Assembly (NCBI RefSeq): GCF_900636825.1 | Contig: NZ_LR134318.1 | Coordinates: 2,327,501 to 2,391,500, forward strand | Direction: 5' to 3' | Source of the DNA: Pseudomonas fluorescens | GTDB lineage: Bacteria > Pseudomonadota > Gammaproteobacteria > Pseudomonadales > Pseudomonadaceae | DNA length: 64,000 nucleotides | Part shown: positions 35,358 to 43,450 of the stretch, one piece after another | Layout of the letters: the number at the start of each line of letters is the position of its first letter | How positions within the stretch are numbered: the first letter of the stretch is position 1 | The notes under the pieces: generated by a model | The model's input: the letters and a program-made list of their open reading frames with translations, nothing else | The model's database searches: none | What the model was told of the DNA's origin: nothing | Program-made: the position numbers and the translations under genes

Positions 35358-36074
35358 TGTAGGAGCTGCCGAAGGCTGCGATCTTTTGATCTTGATGTTT
35401 AACAACCAGAATCAAGAGATCGCAGCCTCGTTTCACTCGACAGCTCCTACAGCAAGCACCGGTAGGAGCTGCCGAAGGCTGCGATCTTTTGATTTGGATG
35501 TTTAGCAACCAGAATCAAGAGATCGCAGCCTCGTTTCACTCGACAGCTCCTACAGCAAGCACCTGTAGGAGCTGCCGAAGGCTGCGATCTTTTGATTTGG
35601 ATGTTTAGCAACCAGAATCAAGAGATCGCAGCCTCGTTTCTCTCGACAGCTCCTACAGAAAGCACCGGTAGGAGCTGCCGAAGGCTGCGATCTTTTGATT
35701 TGGATGTTTAGCAACACAGAATCAAAAGATCGCAGCCTCGTTTCACTCGACAGCTCCTACAGAAAGCACCGGTAGGAGCTGCCGAAGGCTGCGATCTTTT
35801 GATTTGGATGTTTAGCAACACAGAATCAAAAGATCGCAGCCTCGTTTCACTCGACAGCTCCTACAGAAAGCACCGGTAGGAGCTGCCGAAGGCTGCGATC
35901 TTTTGATTTGGATGTTTAGCAACACAGAATCAAAAGATCGCAGCCTCGTTTCACTCGACAGCTCCTACAGAAAGCACCGGTAGGAGCTGCCGAAGGCTGC
36001 GATCTTTTGATTTGGATGTTTAGCAACACGGAATCAAAAGATCGCAGCCTCGTTTCACTCGACAGCTCCTACAG
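35358..36074. repeat. Tandem array of 7 REPIN units, 102-104 bp period
   Basis: Copies start near 35360, 35462, 35565, 35668, 35772, 35876 and 35980. The left arm is GGAGCTGCCGAAGGCTGCGA, the loop contains TTTGGATGTTTAGCAAC, and the right arm is the complement of the other head type (CAGCCTCGTTTCACTCGACA). Only about 8 bp (AAAGCACC) separate units. The first units differ slightly while the last four are nearly identical, a pattern of recent duplication from one end. It fills the gap between two convergent genes. Confidence 0.95.
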
Positions 36075-36088
36075 GGTTTGCGAGGGCG

Positions 36089-37477
36089 TTAGTTGTCAAC
36101 GTTCATCAATTGCTGCACGCCTTCCCATGCTTCGGCGCGCATCTGTTCGATGTCGAGGCCCGGGATCACGCCGTTATCGACCACGATCCTGCCGCCCACA
36201 AGGCTGTACTTCACGGTGATCGGCTCGCCCGCGACCACCGGCGCGACGGCGCTGTCGTGGAAACCGTAGAAGCGTGGGTGATCGAGGCTGTAGACCACCA
36301 GATCCGCTGCCTGTCCGACTTCGAGCGTACCCACGGCGCCAAGGCCAAGCACCTGCGCGCCACCGGCGGTGCCCCAGTGAATGACGTCTTCGGCGGTGGT
36401 GGCCGACGCGCCTTGTTCGGCGCGATGGATCAGCCATGCGGTGTTGGCTTCGCCGACCATGCTCCCGGATTCATTCGAGGCCACGCCATCGACACCCAGT
36501 GAAACCGCCACGCCCGCCTCGTACATCTGCGGCACAGGCGCGACGCCGCTGCCCAGCCTGGCGTTGCTCACCGGGCAGTGGGCGATGCCGGTGCCGGTTT
36601 GCGCGAGCATGCGGATTTCCGCCGGCTGCAGATGCACGGCGTGGGCGAACCAGACGTCGGGGCCGAGCCACTCGTGTTCAGCGACGAATTCCACCGGCGA
36701 ACAGTTGTATTTTTCGCGGCAGAAATTCACGTAATTCTGCGTTTCCGACAAGTGCGTGTGCAGGCGCAGGCCAAGCCCGCGCGCGGTGTGGGCGAGTTCG
36801 CGCAGCAGCGTCGGCGGCAGCGAAAATGTTGGCGTAGTCGGCGCGACGACCACCCGGCGCATCGCGTCCGGGGTGTCCTGGTGATAGCGCGATTTCAGTC
36901 GCTCGATATCGCCGACCATCTGCTCGAGGCTTTCCGGTTGCAGCGCGGTTTTCGAGAAACCCGGGTGAGCGCTGGCCGATTCCAGCGCGCCGCCACGGCA
37001 CAGCACGAAACGCAAACCGAATTCGTCGGCCATGTCGAACAGCAAATCGCCGGTCTCGGTGCTGCCGTGGGCGTGGTAGAGATAATGGTGATCGGCGCAG
37101 GTGGTGACGCCGGACAACAGCAACTCGACCATCCCCAGCCGTGCGGCGATCCGCGCCAGTTGCGGGGTGAAGCGATTGAGGCGCGGATAGGGCACGCTGG
37201 CCAGCCAGCCTTGCAGATCCTGATTGAGGCCTTCGGGCACGGCTTTGAGCAGGTTCTGAAACAGGTGATGGTGAGTGTTGATCCAGCCTGGATAGACGAC
37301 GCAATTGCGCGCGTCGATCACCCGTTCGCCCGGTTGCGCTTGCAGGTCGGCGGCCATCTCGGCGATGCGCCCGTTGACCACACGGATGTCCACGGCACCG
37401 GCCCGTGCGCGAGAGCCGCGCTGGCCGGTCATCACCGCAACCGGGTGCTTGATCAGAATGTTTTGAAGTTGAGTCAT
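36089..37477 (-). CDS. 8-oxoguanine deaminase-type amidohydrolase
   Basis: Zinc amidohydrolase of 462 residues in the cytosine/guanine deaminase group (COG0402). Ligands: HxH in WINTHHHLFQNLL, CADHHYLYH, THLSETQNY, HAVHL and Asp in GVDGVASNES. This sequence style matches the Pseudomonas enzyme shown to convert 8-oxoguanine to uric acid. It is followed upstream by an NCS2 permease gene 13 bp away on the same strand, which fits import of a purine-like compound. Activity on another aminated heterocycle cannot be excluded. Confidence 0.82.
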   Translation of the reverse strand: MTQLQNILIKHPVAVMTGQRGSRARAGAVDIRVVNGRIAEMAADLQAQPGERVIDARNCVVYPGWINTHHHLFQNLLKAVPEGLNQDLQGWLASVPYPRLNRFTPQLARIAARLGMVELLLSGVTTCADHHYLYHAHGSTETGDLLFDMADEFGLRFVLCRGGALESASAHPGFSKTALQPESLEQMVGDIERLKSRYHQDTPDAMRRVVVAPTTPTFSLPPTLLRELAHTARGLGLRLHTHLSETQNYVNFCREKYNCSPVEFVAEHEWLGPDVWFAHAVHLQPAEIRMLAQTGTGIAHCPVSNARLGSGVAPVPQMYEAGVAVSLGVDGVASNESGSMVGEANTAWLIHRAEQGASATTAEDVIHWGTAGGAQVLGLGAVGTLEVGQAADLVVYSLDHPRFYGFHDSAVAPVVAGEPITVKYSLVGGRIVVDNGVIPGLDIEQMRAEAWEGVQQLMNVDN

Positions 37478-37490
37478 GGGCAGGCTCCAG

Positions 37491-38858
37491 TCAAAGAATG
37501 TGCGAGGCGGATTTGCTGGCGGTGGTTTGCGGCACGCTGACGCCGTTCAGCGCGGCGTTGAGCAGCACCGACACCAGGCAAGCGATGACCACGCTGCTGT
37601 GCAGAAACGGCTGCGACCACTCGGGTAATTGTTTGAACAGGGTCGGGGCGAGCACCGGCACCAGCGCGGCGGCGATGGTGAAACCGACGATCAAGACGTT
37701 GTAGCGATTGCGCTCATAGTCGACTTTGGCCAGGGTCTGAATCCCCGCTGCCGCGACCACACCGAACATGGCCACGCCGGCGCCACCGAGGGCGGCGGTC
37801 GGCATCGAGGCGATGATCGCGCCGGCCTTTGGCACCAGCGCAATCGAGCACATCAGCAAACCGCTGACCGCCACCACCCAACGGCTGCGCACGCCGGTGA
37901 GGATCACCAGACCGACGTTTTCCATGAAGGCAATGAACGGGAACGCGGCGAACATCCCGGCAATGGTGCTGGCCAGGCCGTTGGCGCGCAGGCCGTTGAT
38001 CACTTGTTTGTCTTCCACCGGTTTTTCGACGATGTCGCCAATGGCCACGAACAGCCCCATCGACTCCACCATCTGCACGATCATCACCACGACCATGGTC
38101 GCGATCGGGATCAGGCTGAATGTCGGCAAGCCAAAATAGAACGGATAGGGCACGGTCAGCCACGGCGCTTGCTCAACGCTGTGAAAACTGCCCATGCCCA
38201 AACCGTAGGCCAGGCCCGCGCCCACCAGCATGCCAACCAGCACCGCCATGTTGCGCATCAGCGGGCTGCCATAACGAGTGACGAGCAGAATCGTCAGCAA
38301 CACCACGACCGCGACACCGAGGAACGCCGGGGCACCGAAATTGCTCGCGTTGCGCCCGCCGCCGACCCACTCATAGGCGATCGGGAACAATTGCAAACCG
38401 ATCACCGTGACGATGCAGCCGGTGACCACGGGCGGAAAAAACCGCCGCAATCGACCCACGAACGGTGCCATCAGCATGGTAAAAATCCCGGCACCGATCA
38501 CCGCCCCGCAGACCCCGGCGAAGCCCACCTCCGGGTTGCTGCCGATGGCGATCACCGGGCCGACGCTGCTGAACGCGACGCCCTGCAGGATCGGCAGACG
38601 TACGCCGAATTTCCAGAAGCCGACGGTTTGCAGAAGGGTGGCGATGCCTGAGCAGAACAGCGTGGTACTGATCAGCACCACCGTGTCGGCATGGGACATT
38701 TTCAACGCGCTGGCGACAATCAACGGCACGGCGATGGCGCCGATGTACGAGACGGCCATGTGTTGCAGGCCGAGGGTAAGCATCTGTCGCACCGGCAGAA
38801 CGCGGTCGACGGCATGCACGGTGGTGGCGGATTTCGATGCGGATGTGGCTGACGACAT
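37491..38858 (-). CDS. NCS2-family purine (urate/xanthine) permease
   Basis: Inner-membrane symporter of 455 residues with 12-14 hydrophobic segments. NCS2 marks: GLQHMAVSYIGAIAVPLIV in TM1, the ILQGVAFSSVGPVIAIG stretch, and the TM8-10 motif region MENVGLVILTGVRSRWV, which in this family separates purine (urate/xanthine) from uracil carriers. It is 13 bp upstream of the 8-oxoguanine deaminase gene on the same strand, so they probably form one unit. The start ATG at 38858 has AGAGGTG before it. Confidence 0.9.
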   Translation of the reverse strand: MSSATSASKSATTVHAVDRVLPVRQMLTLGLQHMAVSYIGAIAVPLIVASALKMSHADTVVLISTTLFCSGIATLLQTVGFWKFGVRLPILQGVAFSSVGPVIAIGSNPEVGFAGVCGAVIGAGIFTMLMAPFVGRLRRFFPPVVTGCIVTVIGLQLFPIAYEWVGGGRNASNFGAPAFLGVAVVVLLTILLVTRYGSPLMRNMAVLVGMLVGAGLAYGLGMGSFHSVEQAPWLTVPYPFYFGLPTFSLIPIATMVVVMIVQMVESMGLFVAIGDIVEKPVEDKQVINGLRANGLASTIAGMFAAFPFIAFMENVGLVILTGVRSRWVVAVSGLLMCSIALVPKAGAIIASMPTAALGGAGVAMFGVVAAAGIQTLAKVDYERNRYNVLIVGFTIAAALVPVLAPTLFKQLPEWSQPFLHSSVVIACLVSVLLNAALNGVSVPQTTASKSASHIL

Positions 38859-38938
38859 GGGGAAACACCTCTGGCTGTTTTATGCGGTAGAGAGGGGTAT
38901 TCGTCTGATGCCGATCAGCTCAAGAACACAGTGGAATC

Positions 38939-39031
38939 CTGTGGGAGCTGGCTTGCCAGCGATGGCGATTTCGCAGTCACCATTTTTATAAACTGACAGT
39001 CCGCTATCGCTGGCAAGCCAGCTCCCACAGG
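38939..39031. repeat. REPIN, GGCTTGCCAGC family
   Basis: Inverted pair of the GTGGGAGCTGGCTTGCCAGC core between the COG0523 GTPase and the NCS2 permease genes. Confidence 0.9.
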
Positions 39032-39107
39032 TGTTGTGTTGTTCAAAAGAATTGGCATCAGTCATTCGTGCTGCGAAGCCGCCATCCACCGGCTCCGATG
39101 CCTTGGT

Positions 39108-40151
39108 TCAGCCTGCCAGGCAGGCGGCGAAGCCTTGGTTCAGCGCCGCGCGATCCAGGTCGCGGCCGATGAACACGATCTTGCTCGATCGGGGCTCCGT
39201 GCCCCAGGCGGTCGATGCGCGAAACTCCACCAGACTGTGCACGCCCTGCAGCACGTAGCGCTGGTCTTCGTTGGCCACCGCGAGCACGCCTTTCATGCGA
39301 TAGAGATTGTCGGCCTGGGACGAGCGCAACTCGCTGATCCAGCGGTGAAACGCCATCAGATTGACCGCGCCGTCGACAGCGATACCGACCGATGACACGC
39401 TCGGGTCGTGCTGGTGATCCGGCTCTTGCGCGTGATGCTCGTGGTGATCGTGATCGTGCTGTTCCGCGCCGATTTCCATCAGCTTCTGCGTGCATTCGAA
39501 TGCACCGATTCCGAGGATCCTGGTCAGGTCGATTTGCGCATGGGTCGAGGTCACCAGATCCGCCGTGGCGTTCAAGCTGCGAATCTTGCCGCACAGGGCT
39601 TCAACCTCTGCGGCGCTGACCAGATCGACCTTGTTGATGACGATGCGGTCGGCGCAGACAATCTGATCCACCGCCTGGTTGTCGACGCCGTCCAGTTGCA
39701 GATCCTCCAGATGCTGGGCGATGTGCTTGGCGTCGACCATGGTCACGATTGCGTCGAGCTCGACTTCTTCGGCGATCGGGTCGTTGATGAAAAAGCTCTG
39801 CGCGACCGGATAAGGGTCGGCCAGGCCACTGGTTTCAATGAGGATGTGATCGAGGCGCACCGGGCGTGCCACCAGCTCGCGGACGATACGCACCAGATCC
39901 TCGCGAACCTCGGCGGTGCAGCACACGCAGCCGTTGACCATCTCGTAGATTTCTTCGGTTTCGGAGCTCAGCACCAGATCGCCGTCGATGCCGACCTCGC
40001 CGAATTCGTTTTCGATAACAGCGATTTTGCGCCCGTGGTTTTCCTTGAGGATGTAATTGAGCAACGTGGTTTTACCGGCCCCGAGAAAACCGGTGAGGAT
40101 GGTCACGGGGATTTTGGTATTGCGGGTTGGGGCGTTGAAGGGAGTGTTCAT
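39108..40151 (-). CDS. COG0523 (CobW/ZigA-like) metallochaperone GTPase
   Basis: G3E-family P-loop GTPase of 347 residues that delivers metal, usually zinc, to client enzymes. Walker A GFLGAGKTTLLNY near residue 20, the metal motif NGCVCC near residue 75, the INKVD guanine-specificity motif, and a His-rich loop (HDHDHHEHHAQEPDHQHD) before the C-terminal CobW_C domain are all present. ATG at 40151 has AAGGAG upstream. It is set among several zinc amidohydrolase genes, which suggests it may load one of them; such proteins are otherwise commonly zinc-starvation induced, but no Zur box was seen. Confidence 0.9.
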   Translation of the reverse strand: MNTPFNAPTRNTKIPVTILTGFLGAGKTTLLNYILKENHGRKIAVIENEFGEVGIDGDLVLSSETEEIYEMVNGCVCCTAEVREDLVRIVRELVARPVRLDHILIETSGLADPYPVAQSFFINDPIAEEVELDAIVTMVDAKHIAQHLEDLQLDGVDNQAVDQIVCADRIVINKVDLVSAAEVEALCGKIRSLNATADLVTSTHAQIDLTRILGIGAFECTQKLMEIGAEQHDHDHHEHHAQEPDHQHDPSVSSVGIAVDGAVNLMAFHRWISELRSSQADNLYRMKGVLAVANEDQRYVLQGVHSLVEFRASTAWGTEPRSSKIVFIGRDLDRAALNQGFAACLAG

Positions 40152-40192
40152 CAGAAGCTCCTTGACTGTGTTTTGCCGAAGTGCGATCAAAT

Positions 40193-40283
40193 GTGGGAGC
40201 TAGCCCTGCTAGCGATGGCGGTGTATCAGCCAGAATTGATTTCACTGACACTCCGCCATCGCTAGCAGGGCTAGCTCCCACAG
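40193..40283. repeat. REPIN, CTAGCCCTGCTAGC variant
   Basis: Inverted pair of GTGGGAGCTAGCCCTGCTAG, a variant of the GGCTTGCCAGC family in which the stem has changed on both sides (GCTAG/CTAGC), keeping the palindrome. Confidence 0.88.
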
Positions 40284-40855
40284 GGATTGGGGTGTTCTCG
40301 CCAGCGAGTGGCGACACCGGCATCAAGGCCGAACAGGTCGAGCACCCGACCAAGGCTGTGATCGACCATTTGCGCCAGATTCTGCGGGCGTGCATAAAAC
40401 GCCGGCACCGGCGGGGCGATGATCCCGCCCATTTCGGTGATGGCGGTCATGTTGCGCAAATGGGCGAGGGTCAGCGGGGTTTCGCGGGCCATCAGCACCA
40501 AGGTGCGGCGCTCCTTGAGGGTCACGTCAGCGGCGCGGCCGATGAGTCCCGAAGACGTGCCCGTGGCGATTTCCGCCAGGGTGCGCATCGAGCAGGGCGC
40601 AACCACCATGCCGAGGCAGCGAAACGAACCGCTGGCAATGCCGGCAGCGACGTCGTCGGCGCGGTGGTAATGGCTGGCGAGCGCCGTGACGTCGGCCAGT
40701 TTGTAGTCGGTCTCATGCGCCATGGTCAGCAGCGCGGCGCGGCTGATGATCAAGTGGCTTTCGATGTCGAGTTCGGCCAGCAACTGCAGGAGCCGCACGC
40801 CGTATACGAACCCTGACGCGCCACTGATGCCCACCACCATCCGCGGCCGGTTCAT
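40271..40855 (-). CDS. UbiX-family flavin prenyltransferase
   Basis: Protein of 194 residues that prenylates FMN to make the prFMN cofactor of UbiD decarboxylases. Typical segments are VVGISGASGFVYGVRLLQLL, the SHLIISRAA phosphate-binding region, VAPCSMRTLAEIATGTSSGL and RRTLVLMARETPLTLAHLRN. Its ATG overlaps the stop of the UbiD gene (ATGA at 40852-40855), so the two are translationally coupled and this copy is dedicated to that decarboxylase; the housekeeping UbiX for ubiquinone is expected elsewhere. Its 3' end runs into a REPIN. Confidence 0.93.
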   Translation of the reverse strand: MNRPRMVVGISGASGFVYGVRLLQLLAELDIESHLIISRAALLTMAHETDYKLADVTALASHYHRADDVAAGIASGSFRCLGMVVAPCSMRTLAEIATGTSSGLIGRAADVTLKERRTLVLMARETPLTLAHLRNMTAITEMGGIIAPPVPAFYARPQNLAQMVDHSLGRVLDLFGLDAGVATRWREHPNPCGS

Positions 40856-42237
40856 GCCTGCAGACCTTTGATCAATTGGCGGGCACGTTCGAGCACTTGC
40901 TGATCGAGCTGCGCCTTGATCCCGTCGAAAGCCGAACCGCGCGTCGCATCCAGGCCCATCCGCGAAGTGGTGCCGTTGACCGAAGAGGACGGGTCGAGCG
41001 GACTGCCGGGCAAGCCATCGATGGTGAAAATATCCAAGTGTGGCTGGAAGTGCGTGGCCAATGCCCATAGCACCTGACTGTCATCGCTGATGTCGATATC
41101 GCTGTCCACCGCGATCACCGTTTTCAGGTACGGATCCCAACCGAGCAGGGCCAGCATGATCTGCCGCGCTTCGCCGTCGCGGCTTTGATCGAGTGCCACG
41201 TAGCAATGAAAATGCGTGCCGGAATTGGGGTAATGCACGGCGGTGACGGCAGGGAAGCGTGCTTTGAGTTTTTCGCTCATTTCCGCCTCGCGGGGCAGGC
41301 GGGCGAGGGTCAAATGCTCGGCGTAGCGGCCGCCCATCACATCGACCAGCCAAGCGTCTTTGCGCTTTAACAGGGTGTCGACGCGCAGCACATTGTTGGT
41401 CGAGCGATCCGAGGAATAACCGCTGAATTCGCCGAACGGGCCTTCGTCGGCGTAGGCCGTTGGGTCAATCGCGCCTTCGAGAACAAACTCGGCATATGCC
41501 GGCACGCCAATGCCGTAGCGCGGGGTTTTGACCAGCTCCAGCGGCGCACCGAACAGCCCACCGGCGACCGCGCGCTCATCCGCGCCGTACGGCAAACGCG
41601 CAGCGGCGGCGAGCATGAACAGCGGATGCGCACCGACCACCATGGCCATGCGCAATTCTTCGCCACGTTCACGCGCGGTTTGCAGCATCCGCCACAGGTG
41701 TCCGCGTGAATGCAGACTGGTGGCGAGGGCCTGGCGGGCATGGCGCATCGAGCGGTGGTAGCTCATGTTGGCAATGCCGCTCAGCGGGTCTTCGGCAATG
41801 ATGATCGCGTTGGTGATATACGGGCCGCGATCACTGTCGAAATGCTTGAGCATCGGTAGCAGCGCCAGATCCAGTGCTTCACCCTCGAACACTTCATCGA
41901 GGATCGGGCCGTTTTCTACATAACGCGGCGCGATGGGCTGGTTGGCGCGAGCCTGAAAGGTTTCGTGCAATTGCGCCGGGTTGACGCCGAAGATCCGGGC
42001 GATACGGGTGCGAGAGGCGAACAGATTGGTCGCCACCGGCACGCCCAGGTTGCCGACGTTTTCGCAGATGAGCAGTGGGTCGCGGCCCTGCGCGGCGAGG
42101 GCATCGACCAGGGCGGTGACGTCCTGATCGGCTGAAATAGTTTGGGTGACCGTCAGCACATCGTCCGGATACTCTCGGCGATAGGCGTCGATGAACACGT
42201 GGAAGTCCTGAGAATCGCCGAGCGTCGAACGGGTCAT
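40852..42237 (-). CDS. UbiD-family prFMN-dependent decarboxylase
   Basis: Enzyme of 461 residues expected to (de)carboxylate an aromatic, heteroaromatic or unsaturated acid. The catalytic Glu/Arg region is in DEGPFGEFSGYSSDRSTN, with MSYHRSMRHARQ for prFMN binding and AVDSDIDISDDSQVLWALAT near the C-terminus. GAGGTGAA precedes the ATG. The gene is coupled to ubiX downstream and lies 303 bp after two amidohydrolase genes on the same strand. The substrate is not readable from sequence; the neighbouring purine and pyrimidine genes suggest a nitrogen heterocycle carboxylate. Confidence 0.9.
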   Translation of the reverse strand: MTRSTLGDSQDFHVFIDAYRREYPDDVLTVTQTISADQDVTALVDALAAQGRDPLLICENVGNLGVPVATNLFASRTRIARIFGVNPAQLHETFQARANQPIAPRYVENGPILDEVFEGEALDLALLPMLKHFDSDRGPYITNAIIIAEDPLSGIANMSYHRSMRHARQALATSLHSRGHLWRMLQTARERGEELRMAMVVGAHPLFMLAAAARLPYGADERAVAGGLFGAPLELVKTPRYGIGVPAYAEFVLEGAIDPTAYADEGPFGEFSGYSSDRSTNNVLRVDTLLKRKDAWLVDVMGGRYAEHLTLARLPREAEMSEKLKARFPAVTAVHYPNSGTHFHCYVALDQSRDGEARQIMLALLGWDPYLKTVIAVDSDIDISDDSQVLWALATHFQPHLDIFTIDGLPGSPLDPSSSVNGTTSRMGLDATRGSAFDGIKAQLDQQVLERARQLIKGLQA

Positions 42238-42371
42238 GGTTTCACCTCGTAAAAAGCAGGCACGCAGGGGTGAGAGGGCATCCGATCGGCCAGCCGCTGG
42301 CCTGCCGGTCGAACGAATGCCGGTTCATCTTCGTGCCTGTAAAGTCGCTGTGTGCTCTGTATGCAAGTCCC

Positions 42372-42508
42372 TTGTGGCGAGGGGATTTATCCCCGATCGG
42401 CTGGGAAGCAGTCGTAAAACCAGTCAACGCGATCTGCCTGATACAACGTGGTTGCAGGTTTTTGGAGCTGCTTCGCAGCCCATCGGGGATAAATCCCCTC
42501 ACCACAGG
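42372..42508. repeat. Large REP-like inverted repeat, GGGGATTTATCCCC type
   Basis: GTGGCGAGGGGATTTATCCC at 42374 and its complement at 42487-42508, enclosing a GAAGCAG/CTGCTTC-like inner pair. It occupies most of the 303-bp gap between the UbiD and amidohydrolase genes; nothing else was seen there. Confidence 0.85.
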
Positions 42509-42540
42509 AAACTCCCTTCCCACAGGAGGTTCGTGTACGG

Positions 42541-43446
42541 CTACAGGTACGTGGTGGTCAGGCGAATATCGGCCTCAACCAGATCCTTGGGCGGTGGCGT
42601 CGGTTCGATCCCGCACAAGCGGGCGATGTTGTTGCCCAGGTAATCTTCGAGATGATCCTCATCAATGCCCAACCCCTGCGGTGCCGGTGAGCACAACACC
42701 TCGAGTTCGCGCAGCCACATCCCCGGCTCATTCGGCGGTGAATCGGTGCCGAAGACGATCTTGTTGCGCGGCAGTTCCTTGGCGAATTCGACGATCCGCG
42801 ATTGAAAGCACCAGCCCGATTCGCAGTACACGTTCGGCGTGTCCATCGCCATCCAGAACGCTTCGAACGAGTAGTTGCCGCCCGTCTGGATACCGAAGTG
42901 GCCGATGATGAAATTGACCATCGGAAACTCGCGGATGATCGGGTAGAACATCGTCGGAATCGTGTACGGGCCATCGCCGGTGTGGATCAGCACAACGATG
43001 TTGTACTTGGCGCAAACCTTCATCGCCGGGCGCAGCCAATCGAGCGCGCGGTCCGGGCGATAGCCGTGCATGTTGGCGTGCAGCTTGAGCATCTTGAAGC
43101 CGTATTCCTTGATATGGAATTCCAGCTCCGCCGCACCGTTTTCCGGGCCCCAGCGCGGGTTAAAGTTGAAGTTGCCGATGAAGCGATCCGGATATTTCAC
43201 ACAGAGTTCGGCGACGTAGGACATGTAGTCACGCACGCCCTCGCGGCCTCGGCGGTTGCCGTCGCGATAACCGGTATTGCCCGGCGGCGGCTGGATGAAG
43301 CCCATGTCGATGCGGCGCGGTTTGCCGTTGATCATGTACGGGCCGTCCATGAGCTTGAGCATGCGCTCGCCGGTGAACGGTTCGCCGGTATGGCGCCAGG
43401 CCTCGTCGACCAGGTTAGTAGGGTGCAGATGGGTGTCGATGATCAT
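42541..43446 (-). CDS. Amidohydrolase-2 (ACMSD-like) family protein, complete metal site
   Basis: TIM-barrel hydrolase/decarboxylase of 301 residues. The metal ligands of the family are all present: H6 and H8 (IIDTHLHP), H155 (LIHTGDGP), H183 (IGHFGIQ) and D235 (FGTDSPP). Relatives decarboxylate or hydrolyse aromatic acids and lactones (ACMSD, resorcylate decarboxylase, isoorotate decarboxylase, PDC lactonase). AGGAG precedes the ATG. It lies 4 bp downstream of a closely similar gene that lacks the HxH motif; the two are probably co-translated. Substrate unknown. Confidence 0.85.
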   Translation of the reverse strand: MIIDTHLHPTNLVDEAWRHTGEPFTGERMLKLMDGPYMINGKPRRIDMGFIQPPPGNTGYRDGNRRGREGVRDYMSYVAELCVKYPDRFIGNFNFNPRWGPENGAAELEFHIKEYGFKMLKLHANMHGYRPDRALDWLRPAMKVCAKYNIVVLIHTGDGPYTIPTMFYPIIREFPMVNFIIGHFGIQTGGNYSFEAFWMAMDTPNVYCESGWCFQSRIVEFAKELPRNKIVFGTDSPPNEPGMWLRELEVLCSPAPQGLGIDEDHLEDYLGNNIARLCGIEPTPPPKDLVEADIRLTTTYL

Positions 43447-43450
43447 CGGT

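Noticed and set aside
36089..37477. Guanine deaminase or chlorohydrolase (AtzA/TrzN) for the amidohydrolase
   Set aside because: Motif wording and the adjacent purine permease fit the Pseudomonas 8-oxoguanine deaminase group better, though activity is unproven.
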